A DNA stretch of 64,000 nucleotides, from the NCBI GenBank assembly GCA_030533445.1, contig JARPUW010000033.1, positions 372,001 through 436,000 on the forward strand, written 5' to 3'. Below, piece after piece: positions 39,194-51,384 of the stretch (positions are counted from its first letter, which is position 1; every line of letters begins with the position of its first letter). A program made the translations under genes and the position numbers. Under the pieces are notes generated by a model. That model worked only from the letters and a program-made list of their open reading frames with translations. It was not told where the DNA came from and made no database searches. Source of the stretch: Cyprinodon diabolis (lineage: Eukaryota > Chordata > Actinopteri > Cyprinodontiformes > Cyprinodontidae).

Positions 39194-41793
39194 TGGTTCC
39201 AAGCTTCAAAACAGAAGTTGAGGCCAAAACGCTCTTTTCACAGTGAGATAATGCCATTTTGGCCTCTGGAGTTGTAACAGACAAACCATTAATGATACAG
39301 CCATGATCTTTTCTGGCAATCATCTAGAGCTGAAAACTAACAATATAAAGTAGATTTGAGCAGATGTTTTTGCTTCCAAGCTTCAAATCAGAAGTTGAGG
39401 CCAAAACGCTCATTTCACAGTGAGATAATGCCATTTTGGCCTCTGGAGTTGTAACAGACAAACCATTAATGATACAGCCATGATCTTTTCTGGCAATCAT
39501 CTAGAGCTGAAAACTAACAATATAAAGTAGATTTGAGCAGATGTTTTTGGTTACAAGCTTCAAAACAGAAGGTTGAGGCCAAAACGCTCTTTTCACAGTG
39601 AGATAATGCCATTTTGGCCTCTGGAGTTGTAACAGACAAACCATTAATGATACAGCCATGATCTTTTCTGGCAATCATCTAGAGCTGAAAACTAACAATA
39701 TAAAGTAGATTTGAGCAGATGTTTTTGGTTCCAAGCTTCAAAACAGAAGTTGAGGCCAAAACGCTCTTTTCACAGTGAGATAATGCCATTTTGGCCTCTG
39801 GAGTTGTAACAGACAAACCATTAATGATACAGCCATGATCATTTCTGGCAATCATCTAGAGCTGAAAACTAACAATATAAAGTAGATTTGAGCAGATGTT
39901 TTTGGTTCCAAGCTTCAAAACAGAAGTTGAGGCCAAAACGCTCCTTTCACAGTGAGATAATGCCATTTTGGCCTCTGGAGTTGTAACAGACAAACCATTA
40001 ATGATACAGCCATGATCTTTTCTGGCAATCATCTAGAGCTGAAAACTAACAATATAAAGTAGATTTGAGCAGATGTTTTTGGTTACAAGCTTCAAAACAG
40101 AAGGTTGAGGCCAAAACGCTCTTTTCACAGTGAGATAATGCCATTTTGGCCTCTGGAGTTGTAACAGACAAACCATTAATGATACAGCCATGATCTTTTC
40201 TGGCAATCATCTAGAGCTGAAAACTAACAATATAAAGTAGATTTGAGCAGATGTTTTTGGTTCCAAGCTTCAAAACAGAAGTTGAGGCCAAAACGCTCTT
40301 TTCACAGTGAGATAATGCCATTTTGGCCTCTGGAGTTGTAACAGACAAACCATTAATGATACAGCCATGATCATTTCTGGCAATCATCTAGAGCTGAAAA
40401 CTAACAATATAAAGTAGATTTGAGCAGATGTTTTTGGTTCCAAGCTTCAAAACAGAAGTTGAGGCCAAAACGCTCCTTTCACAGTGAGATAATGCCATTT
40501 TGGCCTCTGGAGTTGTAACAGACAAACCATTAATGATACAGCCATGATCTTTTCTGGCAATCATCTAGAGCTGAAAACTAACAATATGAAGTAGATTTGA
40601 GCAGATGTTTTTGGTTACAAGCTTCAAAACAGAAGGTTGAGGCCAAAACGCTCTTTTCACGGTGAGATAGTGCCATTTTGGCCTCTGGAGTTGTAACAGA
40701 CAAACCATTAATGTTACAGCCATGATCTTTTCTGGCAATCATCTAGAGCTGAAAACTAAAAATATAAAGTAGATTTGAGCAGATGTTTTTGCTTCCAAGC
40801 TTCAAATCAGAAGTTGAGGCCAAAACGCTCATTTCACAGTGAGATAATTCCATTTTGGCCTCTGGAGTTGTAACAGACAAACCATTAATGATACAGCCAT
40901 GATCTTTTCTGGCAATCATCTAGTGCTGAAAACTAACAATATAAAGTAGATTTGAGCAGATGTTTATGGTTCCAAGCTTCAAAACAGAAGTTGAGGCCAA
41001 AACGCTCTTTTCACAGTGAGATAATGCCATTTTGGCCTCTGGAGTTGTAACAGACAAACCATTAATGATACAGCCATGATCTTTTCTGGCAATCATCTAG
41101 TGCTGAAAACTAACAATATAAAGTAGATTTGAGCAGATGTTTTTGGTTACAAGCTTCAAAACAGAAGGTTGAGGCCAAAACGCTCTTTTCACAGTGAGAT
41201 AATGCCATTTTGGCCTCTGGAGTTGTAACAGACAAACCATTAATGATACAGCCATGATCTTTTCTGGCAATCATCTAGTGCTGAAAACTAACAATATAAA
41301 GTAGATTTGAGCAGATGTTTTTGGTTCCAAGCTTCAAAACAGAAGTTGAGGCCAAAACGCTCTTTTCACAGTGAGATAATGCCATTTTGGCCTCTGGAGT
41401 TGTAACAGACAAACCATTAATGATACAGCCATGATCTTTTCTGGCAATCATCTAGAGCTGAAAACTAACAATATAAAGTAGATTTGAGCAGATGTTTATG
41501 GTTCCAAGCTTCAAAACAGAAGTTGAGGCCAAAACGCTCATTTCACAGTGAGATAATGCCATTTTGGCCTCTGGAGTTGTAACAGACAAACCATTAATGA
41601 TACAGCCATGATCTTTTCTGGCAATCATCTAGTGCTGAAAACTAACAATATAAAGTAGATTTGAGCAGATGTTTTTGGTTCCAAGCTTCAAAACAGAAGT
41701 TGAGGCCAAAACGCTCATTTCACAGTGAGATAATGCCATTTTGGCCTCTGGAGTTGTAACAGACAAACCATTAATGATACAGCCATGATCTTC
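37714..41793. repeat. 23-monomer tandem duplication, copy 1 (4080 bp)
   Basis: Compared line by line with the sequence 4080 bp downstream, 37714-41245 and 41794-45325 showed no difference in 3532 bp. Markers within are GATAGTG, AATATGAAG, GGCAAAAACG (38337/42417), GAAAATTAAC (about 38446/42526), CGTTCTTTT, TTGTGAC (38741/42821), TTTGCTTCC, two ATCATTTC/CTCCTTTC pairs, and TAATGTTAC (40711/44791). The first mismatch to the left is T37713 against C41793; the first to the right is A41246 against T45326. Zero observed divergence makes this the youngest large event in the window, or an assembly duplication. Confidence 0.88.
39838..40901. repeat. 3-monomer repeat with BclI-creating variant, two units (532 bp)
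   Basis: ATCATTTCTGG occurs at 39838 and 40370, and CTCCTTTCACAG at 39941 and 40473, each pair 532 bp apart, or three monomers. The ATCATTT change creates a TGATCA (BclI) site. The same two units recur 4080 bp downstream. In the 20.8-21.6, 26.3-27.1 and 54.9-55.7 kb regions related ATCATTT copies are spaced 710 bp (four monomers) and carry GAATAC, which these copies lack. This looks like a trimmed or converted version of that four-monomer unit. Confidence 0.68.
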
Positions 41794-44700
41794 TCTGGCA
41801 ATCATCTAGAGCTGAAAACTAACAATATAAAGTAGATTTGAGCAGATGTTTTTGGTTCCAAGCTTCAAAACAGAAGTTGAGGCCAAAACGCTCTTTTCAC
41901 AGTGAGATAATGCCATTTTGGCCTCTGGAGTTGTAACAGACAAACCATTAATGATACAGCCATGATCTTTTCTGGCAATCATCTAGAGCTGAAAACTAAC
42001 AATATAAAGTAGATTTGAGCAGATGTTTTTGGTTACAAGCTTCAAAACAGAAGGTTGAGGCCAAAACGCTCTTTTCACAGTGAGATAGTGCCATTTTGGC
42101 CTCTGGAGTTGTAACAGACAAACCATTAATGATACAGCCATGATCTTTTCTGGCAATCATCTAGAGCTGAAAACTAACAATATAAAGTAGATTTGAGCAG
42201 ATGTTTTTGGTTACAAGCTTCAAAACAGAAGGTTGAGGCCAAAACGCTCTTTTCACAGTGAGATAATGCCATTTTGGCCTCTGGAGTTGTAACAGACAAA
42301 CCATTAATGATACAGCCATGATCTTTTCTGGCAATCATCTAGAGCTGAAAACTAACAATATGAAGTAGATTTGAGCAGATGTTTTTGGTTACAAGCTTCA
42401 AAACAGAAGGTTGAGGCAAAAACGCTCTTTTCACAGTGAGATAATGCCATTTTGGCCTCTGGAGTTGTAACAGACAAACCATTAATGATACAGCCATGAT
42501 CTTTTCTGGCAATCATCTAGTGCTGAAAATTAACAATATAAAGTAGATTTGAGCAGATGTTTTTGGTTCCAAGCTTCAAAACAGAAGTTGAGGCCAAAAC
42601 GTTCTTTTCACAGTGAGATAATGCCATTTTGGCCTCTGGAGTTGTAACAGACAAACCATTAATGATACAGCCATGATCTTTTCTGGCAATCATCTAGAGC
42701 TGAAAACTAACAATATAAAGTAGATTTGAGCAGATGTTTTTGGTTACAAGCTTCAAAACAGAAGGATGAGGCCAAAACGCTCTTTTCACAGTGAGATAAT
42801 GCCATTTTGGCCTCTGGAGTTGTGACAGACAAACCATTAATGATACAGCCATGATCTTTTCTGGCAATCATCTAGAGCTGAAAACTAACAATATAAAGTA
42901 GATTTGAGCAGATGTTTTTGGTTCCAAGCTTCAAAACAGAAGTTGAGGCCAAAACGCTCTTTTCACAGTGAGATAATGCCATTTTGGCCTCTGGAGTTGT
43001 AACAGACAAACCATTAATGATACAGCCATGATCTTTTCTGGCAATCATCTAGTGCTGAAAACTAACAATATAAAGTAGATTTGAGCAGATGTTTTTGGTT
43101 ACAAGCTTCAAAACAGAAGGTTGAGGCCAAAACGCTCTTTTCACAGTGAGATAATGCCATTTTGGCCTCTGGAGTTGTAACAGACAAACCATTAATGATA
43201 CAGCCATGATCTTTTCTGGCAATCATCTAGAGCTGAAAACTAACAATATAAAGTAGATTTGAGCAGATGTTTATGGTTCCAAGCTTCAAAACAGAAGTTG
43301 AGGCCAAAACGCTCTTTTCACAGTGAGATAATGCCATTTTGGCCTCTGGAGTTGTAACAGACAAACCATTAATGATACAGCCATGATCTTTTCTGGCAAT
43401 CATCTAGAGCTGAAAACTAACAATATAAAGTAGATTTGAGCAGATGTTTTTGCTTCCAAGCTTCAAATCAGAAGTTGAGGCCAAAACGCTCATTTCACAG
43501 TGAGATAATGCCATTTTGGCCTCTGGAGTTGTAACAGACAAACCATTAATGATACAGCCATGATCTTTTCTGGCAATCATCTAGAGCTGAAAACTAACAA
43601 TATAAAGTAGATTTGAGCAGATGTTTTTGGTTACAAGCTTCAAAACAGAAGGTTGAGGCCAAAACGCTCTTTTCACAGTGAGATAATGCCATTTTGGCCT
43701 CTGGAGTTGTAACAGACAAACCATTAATGATACAGCCATGATCTTTTCTGGCAATCATCTAGAGCTGAAAACTAACAATATAAAGTAGATTTGAGCAGAT
43801 GTTTTTGGTTCCAAGCTTCAAAACAGAAGTTGAGGCCAAAACGCTCTTTTCACAGTGAGATAATGCCATTTTGGCCTCTGGAGTTGTAACAGACAAACCA
43901 TTAATGATACAGCCATGATCATTTCTGGCAATCATCTAGAGCTGAAAACTAACAATATAAAGTAGATTTGAGCAGATGTTTTTGGTTCCAAGCTTCAAAA
44001 CAGAAGTTGAGGCCAAAACGCTCCTTTCACAGTGAGATAATGCCATTTTGGCCTCTGGAGTTGTAACAGACAAACCATTAATGATACAGCCATGATCTTT
44101 TCTGGCAATCATCTAGAGCTGAAAACTAACAATATAAAGTAGATTTGAGCAGATGTTTTTGGTTACAAGCTTCAAAACAGAAGGTTGAGGCCAAAACGCT
44201 CTTTTCACAGTGAGATAATGCCATTTTGGCCTCTGGAGTTGTAACAGACAAACCATTAATGATACAGCCATGATCTTTTCTGGCAATCATCTAGAGCTGA
44301 AAACTAACAATATAAAGTAGATTTGAGCAGATGTTTTTGGTTCCAAGCTTCAAAACAGAAGTTGAGGCCAAAACGCTCTTTTCACAGTGAGATAATGCCA
44401 TTTTGGCCTCTGGAGTTGTAACAGACAAACCATTAATGATACAGCCATGATCATTTCTGGCAATCATCTAGAGCTGAAAACTAACAATATAAAGTAGATT
44501 TGAGCAGATGTTTTTGGTTCCAAGCTTCAAAACAGAAGTTGAGGCCAAAACGCTCCTTTCACAGTGAGATAATGCCATTTTGGCCTCTGGAGTTGTAACA
44601 GACAAACCATTAATGATACAGCCATGATCTTTTCTGGCAATCATCTAGAGCTGAAAACTAACAATATGAAGTAGATTTGAGCAGATGTTTTTGGTTACAA

Positions 44701-45325
44701 GCTTCAAAACAGAAGGTTGAGGCCAAAACGCTCTTTTCACGGTGAGATAGTGCCATTTTGGCCTCTGGAGTTGTAACAGACAAACCATTAATGTTACAGC
44801 CATGATCTTTTCTGGCAATCATCTAGAGCTGAAAACTAAAAATATAAAGTAGATTTGAGCAGATGTTTTTGCTTCCAAGCTTCAAATCAGAAGTTGAGGC
44901 CAAAACGCTCATTTCACAGTGAGATAATTCCATTTTGGCCTCTGGAGTTGTAACAGACAAACCATTAATGATACAGCCATGATCTTTTCTGGCAATCATC
45001 TAGTGCTGAAAACTAACAATATAAAGTAGATTTGAGCAGATGTTTATGGTTCCAAGCTTCAAAACAGAAGTTGAGGCCAAAACGCTCTTTTCACAGTGAG
45101 ATAATGCCATTTTGGCCTCTGGAGTTGTAACAGACAAACCATTAATGATACAGCCATGATCTTTTCTGGCAATCATCTAGTGCTGAAAACTAACAATATA
45201 AAGTAGATTTGAGCAGATGTTTTTGGTTACAAGCTTCAAAACAGAAGGTTGAGGCCAAAACGCTCTTTTCACAGTGAGATAATGCCATTTTGGCCTCTGG
45301 AGTTGTAACAGACAAACCATTAATG
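41794..45325. repeat. 23-monomer tandem duplication, copy 2
   Basis: This is the second copy of the 4080 bp block, with no differences from copy 1 seen over 3532 bp. It starts one base after a private TTCTCTGG change at 41793 and ends where TAATGTTAC begins the duplicated trimer. The interval between the matched stretches (41246-41793) looks like the 3.2 kb block family (GTTTATGG, CTCATTT, CTAGTGC series) and has a counterpart at about 45858 onward. Confidence 0.86.
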
Positions 45326-45857
45326 TTACAGCCATGATCTTTTCTGGCAATCATCTAGAGCTGAAAACTAAAAATATAAAGTAGATTTGAGCAGATGTTT
45401 TTGCTTCCAAGCTTCAAATCAGAAGTTGAGGCCAAAACGCTCATTTCACAGTGAGATAATTCCATTTTGGCCTCTGGAGTTGTAACAGACAAACCATTAA
45501 TGATACAGCCATGATCTTTTCTGGCAATCATCTAGTGCTGAAAACTAACAATATAAAGTAGATTTGAGCAGATGTTTATGGTTCCAAGCTTCAAAACAGA
45601 AGTTGAGGCCAAAACGCTCTTTTCACAGTGAGATAATGCCATTTTGGCCTCTGGAGTTGTAACAGACAAACCATTAATGATACAGCCATGATCTTTTCTG
45701 GCAATCATCTAGTGCTGAAAACTAACAATATAAAGTAGATTTGAGCAGATGTTTTTGGTTACAAGCTTCAAAACAGAAGGTTGAGGCCAAAACGCTCTTT
45801 TCACAGTGAGATAATGCCATTTTGGCCTCTGGAGTTGTAACAGACAAACCATTAATG
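44751..45857. repeat. 3-monomer tandem duplication (532 bp)
   Basis: The stretch 44751-45325 is identical to 45283-45857. It includes TAATGTTAC (44791/45323), CTAAAAATATAAAG, TTTGCTTCC with CAAATCAGAAG, GATAATTCC and GTTTATGG. The left mismatch is G44750 against A45282 (the GATAG/GATAA site), and the right one is T45326 against A45858. It lies exactly at the end of the identical 4080 bp block and at the start of the 3.2 kb block copy B, so it probably marks the junction where these two larger events met. Confidence 0.82.
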
Positions 45858-48512
45858 ATACAGCCATGATCTTTTCTGGCAATCATCTAGTGCTGAAAAC
45901 TAACAATATAAAGTAGATTTGAGCAGATGTTTTTGGTTCCAAGCTTCAAAACAGAAGTTGAGGCCAAAACGCTCTTTTCACAGTGAGATAATGCCATTTT
46001 GGCCTCTGGAGTTGTAACAGACAAACCATTAATGATACAGCCATGATCTTTTCTGGCAATCATCTAGAGCTGAAAACTAACAATATAAAGTAGATTTGAG
46101 CAGATGTTTATGGTTCCAAGCTTCAAAACAGAAGTTGAGGCCAAAACGCTCATTTCACAGTGAGATAATGCCATTTTGGCCTCTGGAGTTGTAACAGACA
46201 AACCATTAATGATACAGCCATGATCTTTTCTGGCAATCATCTAGTGCTGAAAACTAACAATATAAAGTAGATTTGAGCAGATGTTTTTGGTTCCAAGCTT
46301 CAAAACAGAAGTTGAGGCCAAAACGCTCATTTCACAGTGAGATAATGCCATTTTGGCCTCTGGAGTTGTAACAGACAAACCATTAATGATACAGCCATGA
46401 TATTTTCTGGCAATCATCTAGAGCTGAAAACTAACAATATAAAGTAGATTTGAGCAGATGTTTTTGGTTACAAGCTTCAAAACAGAAGGTTGAGGCCAAA
46501 ACGCTCTTTTCACAGTGAGATAGTGCCATTTTGGCCTCTGGAGTTGTAACAGACAAACCATTAATGATACAGCCATGATCTTTTCTGGCAATCATCTAGA
46601 GCTGAAAACTAACAATATAAAGTAGATTTGAGCAGATGTTTTTGCTTCCAAGCTTCAAATCAGAAGTTGAGGCCAAAACGCTCATTTCACAGTGAGATAA
46701 TGCCATTTTGGCCTCTGGAGTTGTAACAGACAAACCATTAATGATACAGCCATGATCTTTTCTGGCAATCATCTAGAGCTGAAAACTAACAATATAAAGT
46801 AGATTTGAGCAGATGTTTTTGGTTACAAGCTTCAAAACAGAAGGTTGAGGCCAAAACGCTCTTTTCACAGTGAGATAATGCCATTTTGGCCTCTGGAGTT
46901 GTAACAGACAAACCATTAATGATACAGCCATGATCTTTTCTGGCAATCATCTAGAGCTGAAAACTAACAATATAAAGTAGATTTGAGCAGATGTTTTTGG
47001 TTCCAAGCTTCAAAACAGAACTTGAGGCCAAAACGCTCATTTCACAGTGAGATAATGCCATTTTGGCCTCTGGAGTTGTAACAGACAAACCATTAATGAT
47101 ACAGCCATGATCTTTTCTGGCAATCATCTAGAGCTGAAAACGAACAATATAAAGTAGATTTGAGCAGATGTTTTTGGTTCCAAGCTTCAAAACAGAAGTT
47201 GAGGCCAAAACGCTCTTTTCACAGTGAGATAATGCCATTTTGGCCTCTGGAGTTGTAACAGACAAACCATTAATGATACAGCCATGATCTTTTCTGGCAA
47301 TCATCTAGTGCTGAAAACTAACAATATAAAGTAGATTTGAGCAGATGTTTTTGGTTCTAAGCTTCAAAACAGAAGTTGAGGCCAAAACGCTCTTTTCACA
47401 GTGAGATAATGCCATTTTGGCCTCTGGAGTTGTAACAGACAAACCATTAATGATACAGCCATGATCTTTTCTGGCAATCATCTAGTGCTGAAAACTAACA
47501 ATATAAAGTAGATTTGAGCAGATATTTTTGGTTCCAAGCTTCAAAACAGAAGTTGAGGCCAAAACGCTCTTTTCACAGTGAGATAATGCCATTTTGGCCT
47601 CTGGAGTTGTAACAGACAAACCATTAATGATACAGCCATGATCTTTTCTGGCAATCATCTAGAGCTGAAAACGAACAATATAAAGTAGATTTGAGCAGAT
47701 GTTTTTGGTTCCAAGCTTCAAAACAGAAGTTGAGGCCAAAACGCTCTTTTCACAGTGAGATAATGCCATTTTGGCCTCTGGAGTTGTAACAGACAAACCA
47801 TTAATGATACAGCCATGATCTTTTCTGGCAATCATCTAGTGCTGAAAACTAACAATATAAAGTAGATTTGAGCAGATGTTTTTGGTTCCAAGCTTCAAAA
47901 CAGAAGTTGAGGCCAAAACGCTCTTTTCACAGTGAGATAATGCCATTTTGGCCTCTGGAGTTGTAACAGACAAACCATTAATGATACAGCCATGATCTTT
48001 TCTGGCAATCATCTAGAGCTGAAAACTAACAATATAAAGTAGATTTGAGCAGATGTTTTTGGTTCCAAGCTTCAAAACAGAAGGTTGAGGCCAAAACGCT
48101 CTTTTCACAGTGAGATAATGCCATTTTGGCCTCTGGAGTTGTAACAGACAAACCATTAATGATACAGCCATGATCTTTTCTGGCAATCATCTAGAGCTGA
48201 AAACTAACAATATAAAGTAGATTTCAGCAGATGTTTATGGTTCCAAGCTTCAAAACAGAAGTTGAGGCCAAAACGCTCATTTCACAGTGAGATAATGCCA
48301 TTTTGGCCTCTGGAGTTGTAACAGACAAACCATTAATGATACAGCCATGATCTTTTCTGGCAATCATCTAGTGCTGAAAACTAACAATATAAAGTAGATT
48401 TGAGCAGATGTTTTTGGTTCCAAGCTTCAAAACAGAAGTTGAGGCCAAAACGCTCTTTTCACAGTGAGATAATGCCATTTTGGCCTCTGGAGTTGTAACA
48501 GACAAACCATTA
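45287..48512. repeat. 3.2 kb block present three times, copy B
   Basis: This is the middle copy of the block. It begins inside the 532 bp trimer duplication, so its left junction coincides with another rearrangement. Private changes include GATATTTTCTGG near 46401 and a TTCC start joined to the extra-G marker near 48061-48085. The latter is a recombinant monomer. The order of TAATGTTAC, GATAATTCC, GAACTTG, GAACAATAT and TTTCAGCAG matches copies A and C. Confidence 0.76.
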
Positions 48513-49341
48513 AGGATACAGCCATGATCTTTTCTGGCAATCATCTAGAGCTGAAAACTAACAATATAAAGTAGATTTGAGCAGATGTTTTTGGTTCCAA
48601 GCTTCAAAACAGAAGTTGAGGCCAAAACGCTCTTTTCACAGTGAGATAATGCCATTTTGGCCTCTGGAGTTGTAACAGACAAACCATTAATGATACAGCC
48701 ATGATCTTTTCTGGCAATCATCTAGTGCTGAAAACTAACAATATAAAGTAGATTTGAGCAGATGTTTTTGGTTCCAAGCTTCAAAACAGAAGTTGAGGCC
48801 AAAACGCTCTTTTCACAGTGAGATAATGCCATTTTGGCCTCTGGAGTTGTAACAGACAAACCATTAATGATACAGCCATGATCTTTTCTGGCAATCATCT
48901 AGTGCTGAAAACTAACAATATAAAGTAGATTTGAGCAGATGTTTTTGGTTCCAAGCTTCAAAACAGAAGTTGAGGCCAAAACGCTCTTTTCACAGTGAGA
49001 TAATGCCATTTTGGCCTCTGGAGTTGTAACAGACAAACCATTAATGATACAGCCATGATCTTTTCTGGCAATCATCTAGAGCTGAAAACTAACAATATAA
49101 AGTAGATTTGAGCAGATGTTTTTGGTTACAAGCTTCAAAACAGAAGGTTGAGGCCAAAACGCTCTTTTCACAGTGAGATAATGCCATTTTGGCCTCTGGA
49201 GTTGTAACAGACAAACCATTAATGATACAGCCATGATCTTTTCTGGCAATCATCTAGAGCTGAAAACTAACAATATAAAGTAGATTTGAGCAGATGTTTT
49301 TGGTTCCAAGCTTCAAAACAGAAGTTGAGGCCAAAACGCTC

Positions 49342-50775
49342 TTTACACAGTGAGAAAATGCCATTTTGGCCTCTGGAGTTGTAACAGACAAACCATTAAT
49401 GATACAGCCATGATCTTTTCTGGCAATCATCTAGAGCTGAAAACTAACAATATAAAGTAGATTTGAGCAGATGTTTTTGGTTCCAAGCTTCAAAACAGAA
49501 GTTGAGGCCAAAACGCTCTTTTCACAGTGAGATAATGCCATTTTGGCCTCTGCAGTCGTAACAGACAAACCATTAATGATACAGCCATGATCTTTTCTGG
49601 CAATCATCTAGAGCTGAAAACTAACAATATAAAGTAGATTTGAGCAGATGTTTTTGGTTACAAGCTTCAAAACAGAAGGTTGAGGCCAAAACGCTCTTTT
49701 CACAGTGAGATAATGCCATTTTGGCCTCTGGAGTTGTAACAGACAAACCATTAATGATACAGCCATGATCTTTTCTGGCAATCATCTAGAGCTGAAAACT
49801 AACAATATAAAGTAGATTTGAGCAGATGTTTATGGTTCCAAGCTTCAAAACAGAAGTTGAGGCCAAAACGCTCATTTCACAGTGAGATAATGCCATTTTG
49901 GCCTCTGGAGTTGTAACAGACAAACCATTAATGATACAGCCATGATCTTTTCTGGCAATCATCTAGAGCTGAAAACTAACAATATAAAGTAGATTTGAGC
50001 AGATGTTTTTGGTTCCAAGCTTCAAAACAGAAGTTGAGGCCAAAACGCTCTTTTCACAGTGAGATAATGCCATTTTGGCCTCTGGAGTTGTAACAGACAA
50101 ACCATTAATGATACAGCCATGATCTTTTCTGGCAATCATCTAGAGCTGAAAACTAACAATATAAAGTAGATTTGAGCAGATGTTTTTGGTTACAAGCTTC
50201 AAAACAGAAGGTTGAGGCCAAAACGCTCTTTTCACAGTGAGATAATGCCATTTTGGCCTCTGGAGTTGTAACAGACAAACCATTAATGATACAGCCATGA
50301 TCTTTTCTGGCAATCATCTAGAGCTGAAAACTAACAATATAAAGTAGATTTGAGCAGATGTTTTTGGTTCCAAGCTTCAAAACAGAAGTTGAGGCCAAAA
50401 CGCTCTTTTCACAGTGAGATAATGCCATTTTGGCCTCTGGAGTTGTAACAGACAAACCATTAATGATACAGCCATGATCTTTTCTGGCAATCATCTAGAG
50501 CTGAAAACTAACAATATAAAGTAGATTTGAGCAGATGTTTTTGGTTACAAGCTTCAAAACAGAAGGTTGAGGCCAAAACGCTCTTTTCACAGTGAGATAA
50601 TGCCATTTTGGCCTCTGGAGTTGTAACAGACAAACCATTAATGATACAGCCATGATCTTTTCTGGCAATCATCTAGAGCTGAAAACTAACAATATAAAGT
50701 AGATTTGAGCAGATGTTTTTGGTTCCAAGCTTCAAAACAGAAGTTGAGGCCAAAACGCTCTTTACACAGTGAGAA
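49342..50775. repeat. 8-monomer spaced copies of TTTACAC variant
   Basis: The CTCTTTACACAG/GAAAATGCC double variant occurs at 49342 and 50761, 1419 bp or eight monomers apart. It is also seen near 2697, 5888, 8372, 12808, 16705, 16883 and 30898. In the left part of the array and at 49.3 kb it is followed one monomer later by the CTGCAGTCG variant (2905, 6096, 8580, 13013, 49552), but not at 30.9 or 50.8 kb. The pair has therefore been separated by exchange in the right half. Confidence 0.6.
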
Positions 50776-51384
50776 AATGCCATTTTGGCCTCTGGAGTTG
50801 TAACAGACAAACCATTAATGATACAGCCATGATCTTTTCTGGCAATCATCTAGAGCTGAAAACTAACAATATAAAGTAGATTTGAGCAGATGTTTTTGGT
50901 TCCAAGCTTCAAAACAGAAGTTGAGGCCAAAACGCTCTTTTCACAGTGAGATAATGCCATTTTGGCCTCTGGAGTTGTAACAGACAAACCATTAATGATA
51001 CAGCCATGATCTTTTCTGGCAATCATCTAGAGCTGAAAACTAACAATATAAAGTAGATTTGAGCAGATGTTTATGGTTCCAAGCTTCAAAACAGAAGTTG
51101 AGGCCAAAACGCTCATTTCACAGTGAGATAATGCCATTTTGGCCTCTGGAGTTGTAACAGACAAACCATTAATGATACAGCCATGATCTTTTCTGGCAAT
51201 CATCTAGTGCTGAAAACTAACAATATAAAGTAGATTTGAGCAGATGTTTTTGGTTCCAAGCTTCAAAACAGAAGTTGAGGCCAAAACGCTCTTTTCACAG
51301 TGAGATAATGCCATTTTGGCCTCTGGAGTTGTAACAGACAAACCATTAATGATACAGCCATGATCTTTTCTGGCAATCATCTAG

